Notes under the pieces: generated by a model
Database searches by the model: none
What the model saw: the letters and a program-made list of their open reading frames with translations, nothing else
Told to the model about the DNA's origin: nothing
Program-made: the position numbers and the translations under genes
Origin: Ruegeria marisrubri
Lineage (GTDB): Bacteria > Pseudomonadota > Alphaproteobacteria > Rhodobacterales > Rhodobacteraceae
Assembly: GCF_001507595.1 (NCBI RefSeq)
Contig: NZ_LQBQ01000012.1
Coordinates: forward strand, 656,872-720,871
Length of the DNA: 64,000 nt
Reading direction: 5' to 3'
Shown: piece by piece, positions 1 through 10,461 of the stretch
Position numbering within the stretch: the first letter of the stretch is position 1
Layout: every line of letters begins with the position of its first letter

Positions 1-135
1 GGGCGGATGACGGATCACCGGATCAATCTGACGCTCTACAAGCTGGACCAGGTGATGCAGGGTGATCTGGACGAGGTGATCGACGCGCTGACGGCGGATG
101 ACCAGGCGCGGCGGCTGGCGGAGATGGTGCAATGA
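1..135 (+). CDS. prfA: Peptide chain release factor 1, C-terminal end (partial)
   Basis: Only the last 44 codons are in the window, reading in frame from base 1. The residues ([20 protein letters not shown] and onward) match the conserved C-terminal tail of class I release factor RF1, which recognises UAA and UAG stop codons on the ribosome. The stop codon overlaps the ATG of prmC by four bases (ATGA). That fits the common prfA-prmC operon, in which PrmC methylates the GGQ glutamine of RF1. RF2 has a similar tail, but the prmC partner favours RF1. The 5' part lies outside the window. Confidence 0.9.
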   Translation, partial: GRMTDHRINLTLYKLDQVMQGDLDEVIDALTADDQARRLAEMVQ

Positions 136-977
136 GCGGCACTCAGACAGCAGCGCAGGCGATGGTCGCGGCAACCGCGCGGCTGCGGGCGGCCGGTGTG
201 GCCGACCCGGCCCGCGATGCCCGGCTGCTGCTGGCCCATGCCGCCCGGATCGAGGCCAGCCGGGTGACGCTGATCGCGCCGGACGAGTTGCCGGCGGAAA
301 TCGCCGAACGCTACGAACAGCTGGTGTCGCTGCGCGCCATTCGCGTGCCGGTGTCGCATCTGCTGGGCGAGCGCGAGTTCTACGGCCGCCGCTTTCGGGT
401 CAGCCGCGACGTGCTGGACCCGCGCCCCGAGACGGAAACCCTGATCGAGGCGGCGCTGTCGGAACCTTTCGACCGGGTGCTGGACCTCGGGGTCGGATCG
501 GGCTGCATCCTGGTCACGCTGCTGGCCGAACGGCCGAGCGCGACCGGACTTGGCGTCGATCTGAGCGAGGCCGCCTGCCTGCAGGCCAGCGCGAACGCGG
601 TCACGCATCGGGTTCAGGACCGGGCCGACATCATCCGCTCGGACTGGTTTGAAGCCGTGGAGGGGCAGTTCGACCTGATCGTATCCAACCCGCCCTACAT
701 CGCGCTGGATGAAATGGAGGATCTGTCGGCGGAGGTGCGCGAACACGAGCCGCGCCTTGCCCTGACGGATGAAGGAGACGGGTTGGGCGCCTATCGCCGG
801 ATCGCGGCAGGTGTGCCGGATTTCCTGATGCCGCGGGGGCGGGTCATCGTCGAGATCGGTCCGACGCAGGCGCGTCAGGTGGCCCAACTGTTCGACGCGG
901 CGGGCTTGTCGGATATCCGGGTGGTGCAGGATCTGGACGGGCGCGACCGTGTCGTCATGGCCCGAATGCCCGGATGA
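132..977 (+). CDS. prmC: Release factor glutamine N5-methyltransferase PrmC (HemK)
   Basis: This 281-residue SAM-dependent methyltransferase modifies the glutamine of the GGQ motif in release factors. It has an N-terminal helical substrate-binding region (about 1-85), a SAM-binding motif I (DLGVGSG, residues 118-124) and the catalytic NPPY motif at residues 186-189, followed by the usual I-A-L-D segment. Length is typical for the family. The ATG at 132 overlaps the prfA stop codon, so the two are translationally coupled. About 240 bp without a gene follow before the next gene. Identification is secure from the motif pair and the neighbour. Confidence 0.96.
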   Translation: MSGTQTAAQAMVAATARLRAAGVADPARDARLLLAHAARIEASRVTLIAPDELPAEIAERYEQLVSLRAIRVPVSHLLGEREFYGRRFRVSRDVLDPRPETETLIEAALSEPFDRVLDLGVGSGCILVTLLAERPSATGLGVDLSEAACLQASANAVTHRVQDRADIIRSDWFEAVEGQFDLIVSNPPYIALDEMEDLSAEVREHEPRLALTDEGDGLGAYRRIAAGVPDFLMPRGRVIVEIGPTQARQVAQLFDAAGLSDIRVVQDLDGRDRVVMARMPG

Positions 978-1214
978 TTGCGCAAACTGCGGCAGAAAAG
1001 CGCCGTTGGATGTAAAAAAGCTGCGAAATTACAGTGAGCCCTCTTGTCTGCACGGTCAGGACGTGCTTATTCAGAGTAGTCGATGAGGTTGACGCCGTGA
1101 TAGCGCACCTCCGACGCCAAGCCCAAAAAGTCGTCCGCGCGTCATAAAAACAGCCCCAAACGGCGTGAAGTGCGGGTTGATCGGCAGTGAAATACAAGGC
1201 TGAAGACAAACAAG

Positions 1215-1802
1215 ATGAGATCTTCCAAATCCCGCTCGCGGGCCAAGAGCAACCGCAACCGTCCTACAGGCGGCAACGTCGTCAACCGGGTGTTCGACAG
1301 TTCGGGCCCCGAAGGCAAGGTGCGTGGCACTCCGCAGCAGATCATTGACAAGTACAACCAGCTGGCCCGCGACGCGCAGCTGAGCAACGATCGCGTGGCA
1401 GCCGAGAATTTCCAGCAGCATGCCGAGCATTATCTGCGGTTGCTGAGCGAAGCGCAGCGCGAAATCGAGGCGCGCCGCGAGGAACAGGAGCGCCAGAACC
1501 GCGAGCGTCAGGCCGAGCGCGACCGCGAACGCGCCGAGCGGCAGGAACGGCAGGAGCGAGAAGCAGCGGCACGCCAGGCGGACCCGGCCGAGGCGCCGCA
1601 GCCCGACATTCTGGATTTCGGTGCGGATGCAGGTGGCCTGGTGGAAACGCCGGAAAGCAAGGGTGCGCAACCCGAGGGCGCGCAAAGCCCGGAGGCAAAG
1701 CCCAAGCAGCCCCGTCGCCCGCGCACCCGCAAGCCCAAGCAGGCACCTGCCGCAGAGGGTGGCAAGGATGCCGGTGGCGATGCGCCGGAAGCGGCGGAAT
1801 AA
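1215..1802 (+). CDS. DUF4167 domain-containing protein
   Basis: This 195-residue protein is of unknown function. The N-terminal third (about residues 1-75) is the DUF4167 signature: a basic RSSKSRSRAKSNRNR start, a NVVNRVFDSSGPEGKVRGT segment and a helical segment rich in Gln, Ala and Asn. The rest is a highly charged Glu/Arg-rich helix, probably a coiled coil (about 80-130), followed by a Pro/Lys/Ala-rich disordered tail with basic PRRPRTRKPK residues. The family is widespread in Alphaproteobacteria, and the basic ends suggest, but do not prove, nucleic acid binding. The gene is monocistronic, with its own terminator just downstream. Confidence 0.88.
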   Translation: MRSSKSRSRAKSNRNRPTGGNVVNRVFDSSGPEGKVRGTPQQIIDKYNQLARDAQLSNDRVAAENFQQHAEHYLRLLSEAQREIEARREEQERQNRERQAERDRERAERQERQEREAAARQADPAEAPQPDILDFGADAGGLVETPESKGAQPEGAQSPEAKPKQPRRPRTRKPKQAPAAEGGKDAGGDAPEAAE

Positions 1803-1824
1803 CGGAAAAATTCCATGCTTTGAT

Positions 1825-1854
1825 AAACCCCGGTTTCGTGCCGGGGTTTTTGTT
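1825..1854 (+). terminator. Rho-independent terminator of the DUF4167 gene
   Basis: A perfect 9-bp stem (1825-1833 with 1841-1849) has a 7-nt loop and a T-rich tract (GTTTTTGTTT). It begins 22 bases after the DUF4167 stop codon. It also lies between convergent genes, so it may limit read-through into rsmA. Confidence 0.85.
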
Positions 1855-1898
1855 TGAAAGCCAGCAATTCGCAGGTCGGAGTCGACGTTCGTTCGGCG

Positions 1899-2741
1899 TC
1901 AGGCCTTTTTCAGTTCGCGCGCCAGTGCGCAGAAGGCTTCGAGCGAGACCTGTTCGGCCCGGTCCGTGGGCTTGATGCCGGCCGCGATGAGGCGGTCCTC
2001 GATATCCGGGGCCATCCCCTTGAGCGAGGCGCGCAGCATCTTGCGGCGCTGGTTGAAGGCGGCCGCGACCACCTTTGACAGCGTTGCCGCATCGGCGGGA
2101 TAGCGCGGTTCGGGCAGGGCGGTCAGATGCACGACCGCGCTGGAAACCTTGGGCGACGGGGTGAAGGCGCCCGGCGGCAGGGACATGGCGATGCGCGCCT
2201 CGGCCCGCCATTGCGCCAGGATCGCCAGCCGGCCATAGGCCTTGCTGCCGGGCCGGGCCACGATGCGCTCGGCCACCTCGCGCTGGAACATCAGGGTCAG
2301 GCTTTGCCAGAAGGGCGGCCATTCGGGCGGGGTGAGCCAGCGCACCAGCAGTTCGGTCCCGACATTGTAGGGCAGGTTGGCCGCGATGCGGATCGGCGGT
2401 GTCAGATGTTCGAGCGGATCGATTTCGAGTGCGTCGCCATTGATGATGTCGAGCCGGCCGGGATAGGCGGCGGCGATTTCCTGGAGCGCGGCGATGCAGC
2501 GGGTGTCCTTTTCGATGGCCACCACCTTGCGCGCGCCCTCGGCCAGCAGGCCGCGCGTCAGGCCGCCCGGGCCGGGGCCGATTTCCAGCACGTCGCATTG
2601 CGTCAGGTCTCCGGCCTGCCGGGCGATCTTGGCGGTCAGGTTGAGATCGAGCAGGAAGTTCTGGCCCAGCGACTTGCGGGCCGAGAGCTGGTGCCTGGCG
2701 ATGACCTCGCGCAGCGGGGGGAGGGTGTCGATTGCGCTCAT
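1899..2741 (-). CDS. rsmA: 16S rRNA (adenine1518/1519-N6)-dimethyltransferase RsmA (KsgA)
   Basis: This 280-residue methyltransferase dimethylates two adjacent adenines in helix 45 of 16S rRNA late in 30S assembly. Visible motifs are [12 protein letters not shown] near residue 22, the SAM-binding [17 protein letters not shown] near residue 50, and the catalytic [11 protein letters not shown] near residue 122. Length is normal. It is the last gene of the minus-strand lptG-lptD-surA-pdxA-rsmA run, the same surA-pdxA-ksgA order seen in many proteobacteria. It is separated from pdxA by about 84 bp that carry a dispersed intergenic element. Confidence 0.96.
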   Translation of the reverse strand: MSAIDTLPPLREVIARHQLSARKSLGQNFLLDLNLTAKIARQAGDLTQCDVLEIGPGPGGLTRGLLAEGARKVVAIEKDTRCIAALQEIAAAYPGRLDIINGDALEIDPLEHLTPPIRIAANLPYNVGTELLVRWLTPPEWPPFWQSLTLMFQREVAERIVARPGSKAYGRLAILAQWRAEARIAMSLPPGAFTPSPKVSSAVVHLTALPEPRYPADAATLSKVVAAAFNQRRKMLRASLKGMAPDIEDRLIAAGIKPTDRAEQVSLEAFCALARELKKA

Positions 2742-2784
2742 GATCCGGTTACCGTGGCGCGGGATGCGGGCGGTGCGCCAGAGA

Positions 2785-2824
2785 TTTTTTGCCTCCGGCG
2801 GGGATATTTGAGGCCAGATGAAGG
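2785..2824 (+). repeat. Dispersed intergenic element, copy 1
   Basis: A non-coding segment between pdxA and rsmA reads T-run, CCTCCGGCGGGG, ATATTT, then AGATGAAG. A related segment in the opposite orientation lies at 36240-36287. From general knowledge, similar CCGG/ATATTT/AGATGAAG strings recur between genes in Rhodobacteraceae genomes. No function is known to me. Confidence 0.5.
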
Positions 2825-2825
2825 A

Positions 2826-3791
2826 TCAAGTGCTTTGTGCCATGCGTTGCGCGAGTTTCAGGGCCTCGATCAGGCTGGAGGGGTTGGCGATGCCTTTTCC
2901 CGCGATGTCGAAGGCGGTGCCGTGGTCGGGCGAGGTGCGGATGAAGGGCAGGCCCAGCGTCACGTTCACGCCCCGGTCGAAATCCAGCGTCTTGATCGGG
3001 ATCAGCGCCTGGTCGTGATACATGGCGATGGCGGCATCGTAGCGGGCGCGGGCCGCGGCGTGGAACATGGTGTCGGCGGGGTGTGGTCCGGTCAGGGTGT
3101 AGCTGTCGGTCTGCATCGCCTCCAGCAGCGGCGCGATCCAGTCGGATTCCTCGGTTCCCATGGCACCGCCTTCGCCGGCATGGGGATTGAGGCCGGCCAC
3201 CGCGATGCGGGGGTGGGCGATCCCGAACTGGTCGCGCAGGCCCGCCGCGGTGATCTGGATGGTGTCGCGTAGCAGGCTGGGGGTGAGGGCGGTTGGCACC
3301 TCGGACAGGGCGATGTGGATGGTGGCGGGGACCACGCGCAGCTGGTCGCTGGCCAGCATCATCACCACGCGCTCGCGCCCTGCCAGGGCCGCGAGGAACT
3401 CGGTATGGCCGGGATAGGCAAAGCCCGCGCCGTCGATCAGCGCCTTTTTGTGGATCGGCGCGGTGCAGAGTGCCGAGGCGGCACCGGTCTGCACCAGTTC
3501 CACCGCCCGTTCGATGGCCTGGATGACGAAGGGCGCGTTTTCGGGGGCGGGCTGGCCCGGTTGCGCCTTGGTCGCGAAGGAAATCGGCAGGACCGGGAGG
3601 GTGCGGTCGCAGGCGACGGTGGCCTGCGAAGGCGTGTCGATCAGGGCGACCGGGGTGTCCGGTGGCAGGTGGGCAGGGTCGCCGATCCAGAAGAACGGGC
3701 AGTCGCCGCGCAGATGGTCCCACGCCTTGGCCGCTATTTCCGGGCCGATACCAGCCGGTTCACCGCAGCTCAGGGCAATGGGGGCGCTCAT
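2826..3791 (-). CDS. pdxA: 4-hydroxythreonine-4-phosphate dehydrogenase PdxA
   Basis: This 321-residue NAD-dependent dehydrogenase acts in DXP-dependent pyridoxal phosphate synthesis, oxidising 4-phosphohydroxy-L-threonine before condensation by PdxJ. Diagnostic stretches are the N-terminal ALSCGEPAGIGPEIAAKAW, the metal-binding histidine region GHTEFLA, the NPHAGEGG motif (about residue 205), and YHDQALIPIKTLDF near residue 258. The start overlaps the stop of the upstream surA-type gene by four bases, indicating coupling. The gene is intact and of normal length. Confidence 0.95.
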   Translation of the reverse strand: MSAPIALSCGEPAGIGPEIAAKAWDHLRGDCPFFWIGDPAHLPPDTPVALIDTPSQATVACDRTLPVLPISFATKAQPGQPAPENAPFVIQAIERAVELVQTGAASALCTAPIHKKALIDGAGFAYPGHTEFLAALAGRERVVMMLASDQLRVVPATIHIALSEVPTALTPSLLRDTIQITAAGLRDQFGIAHPRIAVAGLNPHAGEGGAMGTEESDWIAPLLEAMQTDSYTLTGPHPADTMFHAAARARYDAAIAMYHDQALIPIKTLDFDRGVNVTLGLPFIRTSPDHGTAFDIAGKGIANPSSLIEALKLAQRMAQST

Positions 3792-5041
3792 TGCTCGATG
3801 ATGACCGCGTCTGCGCGCAGCTGTTCCAGCAGGCTTTCGGCAAAGGCTTGAAGCCGCTGATTCGTCAGGGCATTGGCGACATCCTGCCGCGAGGTGTCCT
3901 CGCCTAGGTCCCGGGTGCGTCCGCAGAGCATGAGGAACATCAGGGTCTGGCCGTTGTTGCGGGTCAGGGCGGTCGAGATCTCGCCCGGATCGAGCTTGGA
4001 CAGTTCCAGCGCGATATCGCGCGGGATCTCGCCCGGCTTGGCGGAGACGCGGTCGAGAACCTGCGGAGGCTGGCCCTTGGCCACGCCGTAGAGGTCGTCG
4101 CAGGTGTCCACGCGGGCGGCCAGTTCGGCGGCGGATTTCAGGGTTTCCGGGCTGCGCCCACCGGCCATGTAATAGGCGGCATAGTCGATCTGGCTGTATC
4201 TCGGGGCGCCGGCGGCAACCTCTCGCACCCCGCGCATCTGGAAGATCGCGATGGCGTTGGGCAGGGTGAGCGGCGCGGACACCTCGCCCTTGTTGAGGGA
4301 CAGGATCACCGGTTGCAGCGCGGGCGGCAGATTGTTGAGCGGAAGCCAGTCCAGCCGGCCGCCGTTCGTCCGCGTGTCGGCCGCCGAGTATTGCTCGGCC
4401 GCTTCGGAGAACGCGTCGAAACCTTCGATCAGCGAGAGTTCCTCGGCCAGCGCCTCGGCCTGTTCCAGCGTCTGCGGGGTGACGGGGATGATGATCTCGG
4501 ACAGCAGCACCTGCAGGCCACTGCCGCCCGCCTGGCCCATGGCGCGGTCGATTTCTTCATCCGTGGGGCGCGCGCGAGAGATGAAGCGCGCGCTGATGTA
4601 GTCGCGCCAGCCGATCTGGACGCGGATGAAATCCCGGACGGTTTCCGGTGCGATGCCGGCATCGCCAAGGATCTGCAGGAATTCATCGGTCGAGAACCGG
4701 CCGCGTGCGGCGAAGTCATCTATGCCCTGCTGGACGTCTTCCGGAGCGATCTCGAAACCGGCATCCCGCAGGGCCTGCATGCGCAGACTGTCGTCGATGA
4801 GCGACTGGCGCACCTCCTCGTCGGTACTGCCCGGAATTCGGAGCAGTTGCAGGAACTGCATGCGCTGGTCCAGCTCGTACCAGGTCACGATGTCCTGGTT
4901 GACCCTGATGGCCGGTGAAAACGGGCTTTGGGCCGGTGCCGGGACGGCGGTGAAGGCCGCGATCGCTGCCAGAACAACCGGCGCCGCAGCTTTTGCCCAT
5001 CGGGAAAGGCGGGATGTCGAAAAAACGGGTCTCAGCTGCAT
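3788..5041 (-). CDS. surA: SurA-like periplasmic peptidylprolyl isomerase / chaperone
   Basis: This 417-residue exported protein has a hydrophobic signal segment (about residues 15-38, ending near APAQSP) and a SurA N-terminal chaperone domain (VNQDIVTWYELDQRMQFLQLL, about 45-170). A parvulin-like region follows (about 180-280, with NGGRLDWLPLNNLPPALQP), and then a second degenerate PPIase-like C-terminal part. SurA escorts outer-membrane proteins, including LptD, across the periplasm. Its place directly after lptD, with a 10-bp overlap, supports that role. Sequence divergence from E. coli SurA is typical for Rhodobacteraceae. Confidence 0.88.
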   Translation of the reverse strand: MQLRPVFSTSRLSRWAKAAAPVVLAAIAAFTAVPAPAQSPFSPAIRVNQDIVTWYELDQRMQFLQLLRIPGSTDEEVRQSLIDDSLRMQALRDAGFEIAPEDVQQGIDDFAARGRFSTDEFLQILGDAGIAPETVRDFIRVQIGWRDYISARFISRARPTDEEIDRAMGQAGGSGLQVLLSEIIIPVTPQTLEQAEALAEELSLIEGFDAFSEAAEQYSAADTRTNGGRLDWLPLNNLPPALQPVILSLNKGEVSAPLTLPNAIAIFQMRGVREVAAGAPRYSQIDYAAYYMAGGRSPETLKSAAELAARVDTCDDLYGVAKGQPPQVLDRVSAKPGEIPRDIALELSKLDPGEISTALTRNNGQTLMFLMLCGRTRDLGEDTSRQDVANALTNQRLQAFAESLLEQLRADAVIIEQ

Positions 5042-7191
5042 GTTCGCCTGTATTTCTTAGCTGCGCCTTCAATGGCATATCCGGTCAGGGCAACGGTAAA
5101 GCCGAAATCGGTCGAGGGCTCAATACTTGATGTCGTTGTATAGCGTCGTCTGACCGACATGTTAACCGTCACGCATTCGTTCCGGTACGTCAGGCCGACG
5201 CCCGCGTTGATCGCGCTGGAGGCTTCCAGGTCGTATCGGGCGCTGGCCGTGGTGGTCCAGTTCCGGTTGATGGCGTAGCGCCCGCCGAACCAGATCTCGG
5301 AAAACGCGTCGGTGCGGTCCACGGTCGGGTCTTCTGCGAGCCACACATACGAACCGGCTATGCTTCCGCGGTCGGTCCGCCACGACCCCCGCAATTCCGC
5401 CTTGGAGAAGTCCAGATCGCCGTTGAGGATGCCGCGTGCAGTCAGGGCGATGCCGTCATTGGTCTTGATCTGGCCGGCAAGCAGCAGATCCGAAGAGGTG
5501 CCCTGCAACCCCGACGTCAGGTTGAAATCCGGGTCGGCGGTATCGCGAAAGACCTGACCGATGGTTGCAAAGGCCTGCAAACCGTTCGGCGCGAAACGCG
5601 ACCAGTTCAGGCCCACGACCGCCGTCGTGCCGTCCTCGCGGCGGTCCTCGGCGGGAAAACGCGACAACGACAGAAGGTTGCCCTGATCGAATTCCTGATA
5701 GTTGCTTTCGTCGTTGAGCACGTCGGTGTCGGAGACATGCGTCCATCCGATCTGGGCGATGGGCTCGATATACTGGGTGGCGCCGGAGCCTTCGCGCCGG
5801 AGCATCGGATAGCGCAGGGTAAAGGCGGCGCGCGGTGTCGCGCGCGTGACCCGGTCGGGGAAGGTGCTGTCGTCGGAAGTGTCGAAGGTATCCGCCGAAG
5901 CGCCCATCTGCCATTCCGCCCGCAGCCCGGTGGCGAAGGTCCAGCTGCGCAGCCATTCGGCATCGAAAGTGGCGCGCGCCACGTCCCGGCCCACGATGTC
6001 CTCGTCGCTCGTGCGTTCATGCGCATGGCTGACGAAGCCTAGGCGAACTTCGCCGCCCAACAAGTTGGGAAAAAACCGCTTTTCGTAATTCAGGTCAAAG
6101 ACGCGAGAGGGGATCTCTTCGTCGTTTTCGCTGTCCCGCAGAGACCGGTAATGGATGAAGCTGGTCTTGAAGGCGGCATCCCGCTTGATCCGCGTCAGGG
6201 CGATCTCGCTGCGCAGACGGTCGAGATCCGGCAGGCCGTAATCCACCAGGTAGGCGTCGTCCGAGGTCGTCTTGAGATCGAATGTGAAACGGAAATCGTT
6301 CTTCAGGTTGAACCAGCCGCTGGCGAACAGATAGCCGCGATCTTCTCCGGGTTGCAGATCATCCCGGGTCTGCGCGCCTTCGATGGTGATGCGGCCGTTG
6401 CGGAAGGCCTGCCGATAGCGATAGCCCAGCGTCCTTGTCTTTGGCGAAAAGTAGGGGGTGAGGGTCAGGTCCTTGTGATCGCCCAGCTTGAAGAAATACG
6501 GCACCTGGAGGCCGGTCCCGAGTTGCGAGGTGGTGCGGAGGGACGGCACGAGGAACCCCGTGGCGCGGTCCAGCGTCGGGTCGGGCAGGCGGATGACCGG
6601 GAAGTAGAACACCGGCACATCCAGAATGCGGAACTGCGCGTTCTCGAAATAGATCTGACGTTCCAACTGGTCATGCGTGACCTTCTGCGCCCGGATCTGC
6701 CACAGGGGTGGCTTGCCGTTTTCGCAGACATGGCAAGAGGTTGCGGTGGCTTTGTAAAGCCGGGTGTAGCGCCCGCTCACGCGGCGCATCTGGGTGCCGG
6801 CGATCTGCACCTGCTGGTCGAACACCATCCGCGCCCCGGTCAGAAGCCCGTTGTGCAGGCTGTCGTCCAACTCGGCCGCATCGGCGAGGATGGTAGAGGC
6901 ACCGCCCTGATCCAGCCGGATCGGGCCTTCGATCGACAACCGTCCACTGGTGCGGTCATAGGTGATCTTGCGGGCCTCAAGGCGCGCGTCTCCCTGAAAC
7001 ACAACGACATTGCCTTCGGCGACGAGCGTCTTGTCCCCCGTGAGAAACACCCGGTCCGCCACCAGCAGGGCGGGCTGGTCCTGCTGTTCCGCCTCGGCGG
7101 CATCGGGCCGCGGCGACTGGGCCTGTGCCGAATGGGGCAAGGCCAGGACCGCCATGCAGGATATGATTGCTGTCAGGGTACGCCGCATCAT
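5032..7191 (-). CDS. lptD: LPS-assembly protein LptD
   Basis: This 719-residue outer-membrane protein performs the last step of LPS export with LptE. It has a signal peptide (about 1-24, ending AQA) and an N-terminal OstA/jellyroll domain (about 40-200, including VAEGNVVVFQGDARLEA and the DRTSGRL segment). A cysteine pair follows (SCHVCENG), then a long C-terminal beta-barrel (about 210-719) ending in a short aromatic- and cysteine-containing tail. The stop overlaps the surA start, and its start overlaps the lptG stop (ATGA). It belongs to one envelope-assembly operon with lptG and surA. Confidence 0.95.
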   Translation of the reverse strand: MMRRTLTAIISCMAVLALPHSAQAQSPRPDAAEAEQQDQPALLVADRVFLTGDKTLVAEGNVVVFQGDARLEARKITYDRTSGRLSIEGPIRLDQGGASTILADAAELDDSLHNGLLTGARMVFDQQVQIAGTQMRRVSGRYTRLYKATATSCHVCENGKPPLWQIRAQKVTHDQLERQIYFENAQFRILDVPVFYFPVIRLPDPTLDRATGFLVPSLRTTSQLGTGLQVPYFFKLGDHKDLTLTPYFSPKTRTLGYRYRQAFRNGRITIEGAQTRDDLQPGEDRGYLFASGWFNLKNDFRFTFDLKTTSDDAYLVDYGLPDLDRLRSEIALTRIKRDAAFKTSFIHYRSLRDSENDEEIPSRVFDLNYEKRFFPNLLGGEVRLGFVSHAHERTSDEDIVGRDVARATFDAEWLRSWTFATGLRAEWQMGASADTFDTSDDSTFPDRVTRATPRAAFTLRYPMLRREGSGATQYIEPIAQIGWTHVSDTDVLNDESNYQEFDQGNLLSLSRFPAEDRREDGTTAVVGLNWSRFAPNGLQAFATIGQVFRDTADPDFNLTSGLQGTSSDLLLAGQIKTNDGIALTARGILNGDLDFSKAELRGSWRTDRGSIAGSYVWLAEDPTVDRTDAFSEIWFGGRYAINRNWTTTASARYDLEASSAINAGVGLTYRNECVTVNMSVRRRYTTTSSIEPSTDFGFTVALTGYAIEGAAKKYRRTCS

Positions 7192-8288
7192 CCGTCCTCT
7201 GCGTGCAGCAACAGGCCAATGGAAAGCAGGATGGCCGCCACTGGAGGCGCCCAGGCCGCCAGGTAGACGGGCAACTGCCCGTTTTCACCGAGGATCTGCG
7301 CGAAGTTCCTGATGAAATAGATGCCGAAACCCAGCAGCACCGCGGACAGGACCGCGATGCCGGTGCCGCCGAACCGGACGTGGCGCATGGTGAACACCGC
7401 GCCGATCAGCACCATCGACACCAGAAAGAGGGGGCGTGCCAGTTGCACGTTCAGCCAGACTTCGTAGTGCTTGGTGGAAAACCCGGCCTGTTGCAGGTCG
7501 AGGATCAACTGCGGCAGGTCATAGACCGAGACCGTGTTCTGCCGCCCCAGCGTGTCGAGAATCCGCTTCTGCGTAAGCGTCGTGGGGATTTCCAGCGTTG
7601 CGTGGACCGAGGCATTGGCCTCGGGGTTGAGACCGGTGTCCAGCGGCCATGACTTGGCGTTTTTCAGAATCCAGACCCCGTCGCCCAGACGGGCGCTGTC
7701 CGCGGCGATGCGTTGAACCGGGGTTCCGGCGCTGTCGTAGGTCAGAATCGTCACGTCCAGCAGGGCGAATCCCGGCCCCCGGCCGGTTCCGGCCGCGTGG
7801 ATGACGGACTGCCCCGAATTGTTGCCCTGGCGCAGCCAGAGGCCCTCTTTGGTGATCGACAGGGCAGAGTTGCCGTTGTTGCGGTAGCTGTCGGCAAGCC
7901 GGTCGTATTGTTCCGACGTCGCGGCAACGATCGGGTTGAGCATGGCGACGGCCAGCACGCCGATCACCAGAGCGACCATAACCGGCGCGGCGAGAGAGCG
8001 GATGCCCGATCGGCCGATCGCCCGCGTCACCACCAGCTCGGAACTGCGGGCGAGGCCGATGAAAAGTGCGATGGTGGACAGGATCATCAGCAGCGGCAGG
8101 ATTTCACTGACCGCCGCGGGCGCGTTCAGAAGCGTCAGGTGCATCAGCCGCCCGAAACTCAGGTCGTAATCCTCGAAGCGGCGCACCTGTTCGATCAGGT
8201 CGATGAGCAGGATCAGCGTCAGGAACACGCCGCCGATGACGAGAAAGCTTTGCAGGAACCTGCGGGCGAAATAGCGGTCGAGGATCAC
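7188..8288 (-). CDS. lptG: LPS export ABC transporter permease LptG
   Basis: This 366-residue inner-membrane permease belongs to the LptB2FG transporter that extracts LPS and passes it to the periplasmic bridge. A GTG start at 8288 is chosen because it gives the family N-terminus ILDRYFARRFLQSF. The open frame extends further upstream to 8348, but that part (LFQCPAPDSRRRC) does not look like LptG. Hydrophobic segments lie near residues 15-38, 60-80, 95-120 and in the last 110 residues, around a periplasmic beta-jellyroll. The obligate partner gene lptF, normally immediately upstream, is missing here. Confidence 0.92.
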   Translation of the reverse strand: MILDRYFARRFLQSFLVIGGVFLTLILLIDLIEQVRRFEDYDLSFGRLMHLTLLNAPAAVSEILPLLMILSTIALFIGLARSSELVVTRAIGRSGIRSLAAPVMVALVIGVLAVAMLNPIVAATSEQYDRLADSYRNNGNSALSITKEGLWLRQGNNSGQSVIHAAGTGRGPGFALLDVTILTYDSAGTPVQRIAADSARLGDGVWILKNAKSWPLDTGLNPEANASVHATLEIPTTLTQKRILDTLGRQNTVSVYDLPQLILDLQQAGFSTKHYEVWLNVQLARPLFLVSMVLIGAVFTMRHVRFGGTGIAVLSAVLLGFGIYFIRNFAQILGENGQLPVYLAAWAPPVAAILLSIGLLLHAEDG

Positions 8289-8386
8289 GGGAACGCCTCC
8301 GCGCCTGCACCGCCGTCGAGAATCGGGTGCAGGGCATTGAAACAGCACGTCATGCGCAAACGCATATGCCTGCCGTGTCGTTTCAC
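8285..8386 (-). pseudogene. Possible 3' remnant of lptF (33-codon frame)
   Basis: A short frame begins with GTG at 8386 and ends with TGA at 8285-8287, overlapping the lptG GTG start as GTGA. That is the overlap expected for an upstream lptF gene. Its last residues are DGGAGAEAFP. Nothing else in it resembles LptF: there are no membrane segments and no room for the usual ~370 codons before pepA at 8518. I infer that lptF was deleted and that this frame may be the leftover tail, but the sequence alone cannot prove it. Confidence 0.3.
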
Positions 8387-8517
8387 TGCGGTCCCCTCGA
8401 AACTCGTTCGTCGTTTTCCGGGGACATTAATCGAATTGGGCGCCGGGGAAAACTGCTATCTGGTAATGCCGGCCCCGGCAGGATACCTCTTGTCCGACAA
8501 GTTTTGAGGAGCGAGCA

Positions 8518-9996
<1,479 letters not shown>

Positions 9997-9998
9997 CC

Positions 9999-10457
9999 AT
10001 GGGCGCTGCCTATTTCTACCACCTGACGCGCCGACCGCTGGAGGAGACCTTGCCGGTTCTTCTGGAAAAGGCGCGGCAGGCCGGGTGGCGGATCGCGGTG
10101 CGCGGCACCGATCCGGGGCGGCTGGACTGGCTGGACGAAAAACTGTGGCTGGGGCCTGAGGACAGGTTCCTGCCGCATGGTCGCGCGGGTGGGCCGCATG
10201 ACGCGCTGCAACCGATCCTGCTGACGACCGAGGCGGAGGCCGCAAACTCGCCCGCCTGCGTCATGGCCATCGACGGGGCCGAGGTCGATCCGGCCGAGGT
10301 GGACGGGCTGGAGCGGGTCTGCATCCTGTTCGACGGCACCGACCCGGCGGCGGTGCAGCGGGCGCGGGAACAGTGGCGGGCGCTGACATCGGCGGGATGT
10401 TCCGCGCAATACTGGTCCGAGGAAAGCGGCCGTTGGGAGAAGAAGGCCGAGGCCTGA
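9999..10457 (+). CDS. holC: DNA polymerase III chi subunit HolC
   Basis: This 152-residue subunit of the clamp loader complex links it to single-stranded DNA-binding protein. The N-terminus AAYFYHLTRRPLEETLPVLLEKA and the WLDEKLWLGPEDRFLPHG stretch (about residues 45-62) are characteristic of HolC. The LERVCILFDG motif near residue 105 is also typical. The ATG at 9999 is two bases after the pepA stop, so the genes are cotranscribed. Its usual partner psi (HolD) is often not recognisable in Alphaproteobacteria. The ssb gene at 32,436 encodes the likely interaction partner. Confidence 0.93.
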   Translation: MGAAYFYHLTRRPLEETLPVLLEKARQAGWRIAVRGTDPGRLDWLDEKLWLGPEDRFLPHGRAGGPHDALQPILLTTEAEAANSPACVMAIDGAEVDPAEVDGLERVCILFDGTDPAAVQRAREQWRALTSAGCSAQYWSEESGRWEKKAEA

Positions 10458-10461
10458 CGCC

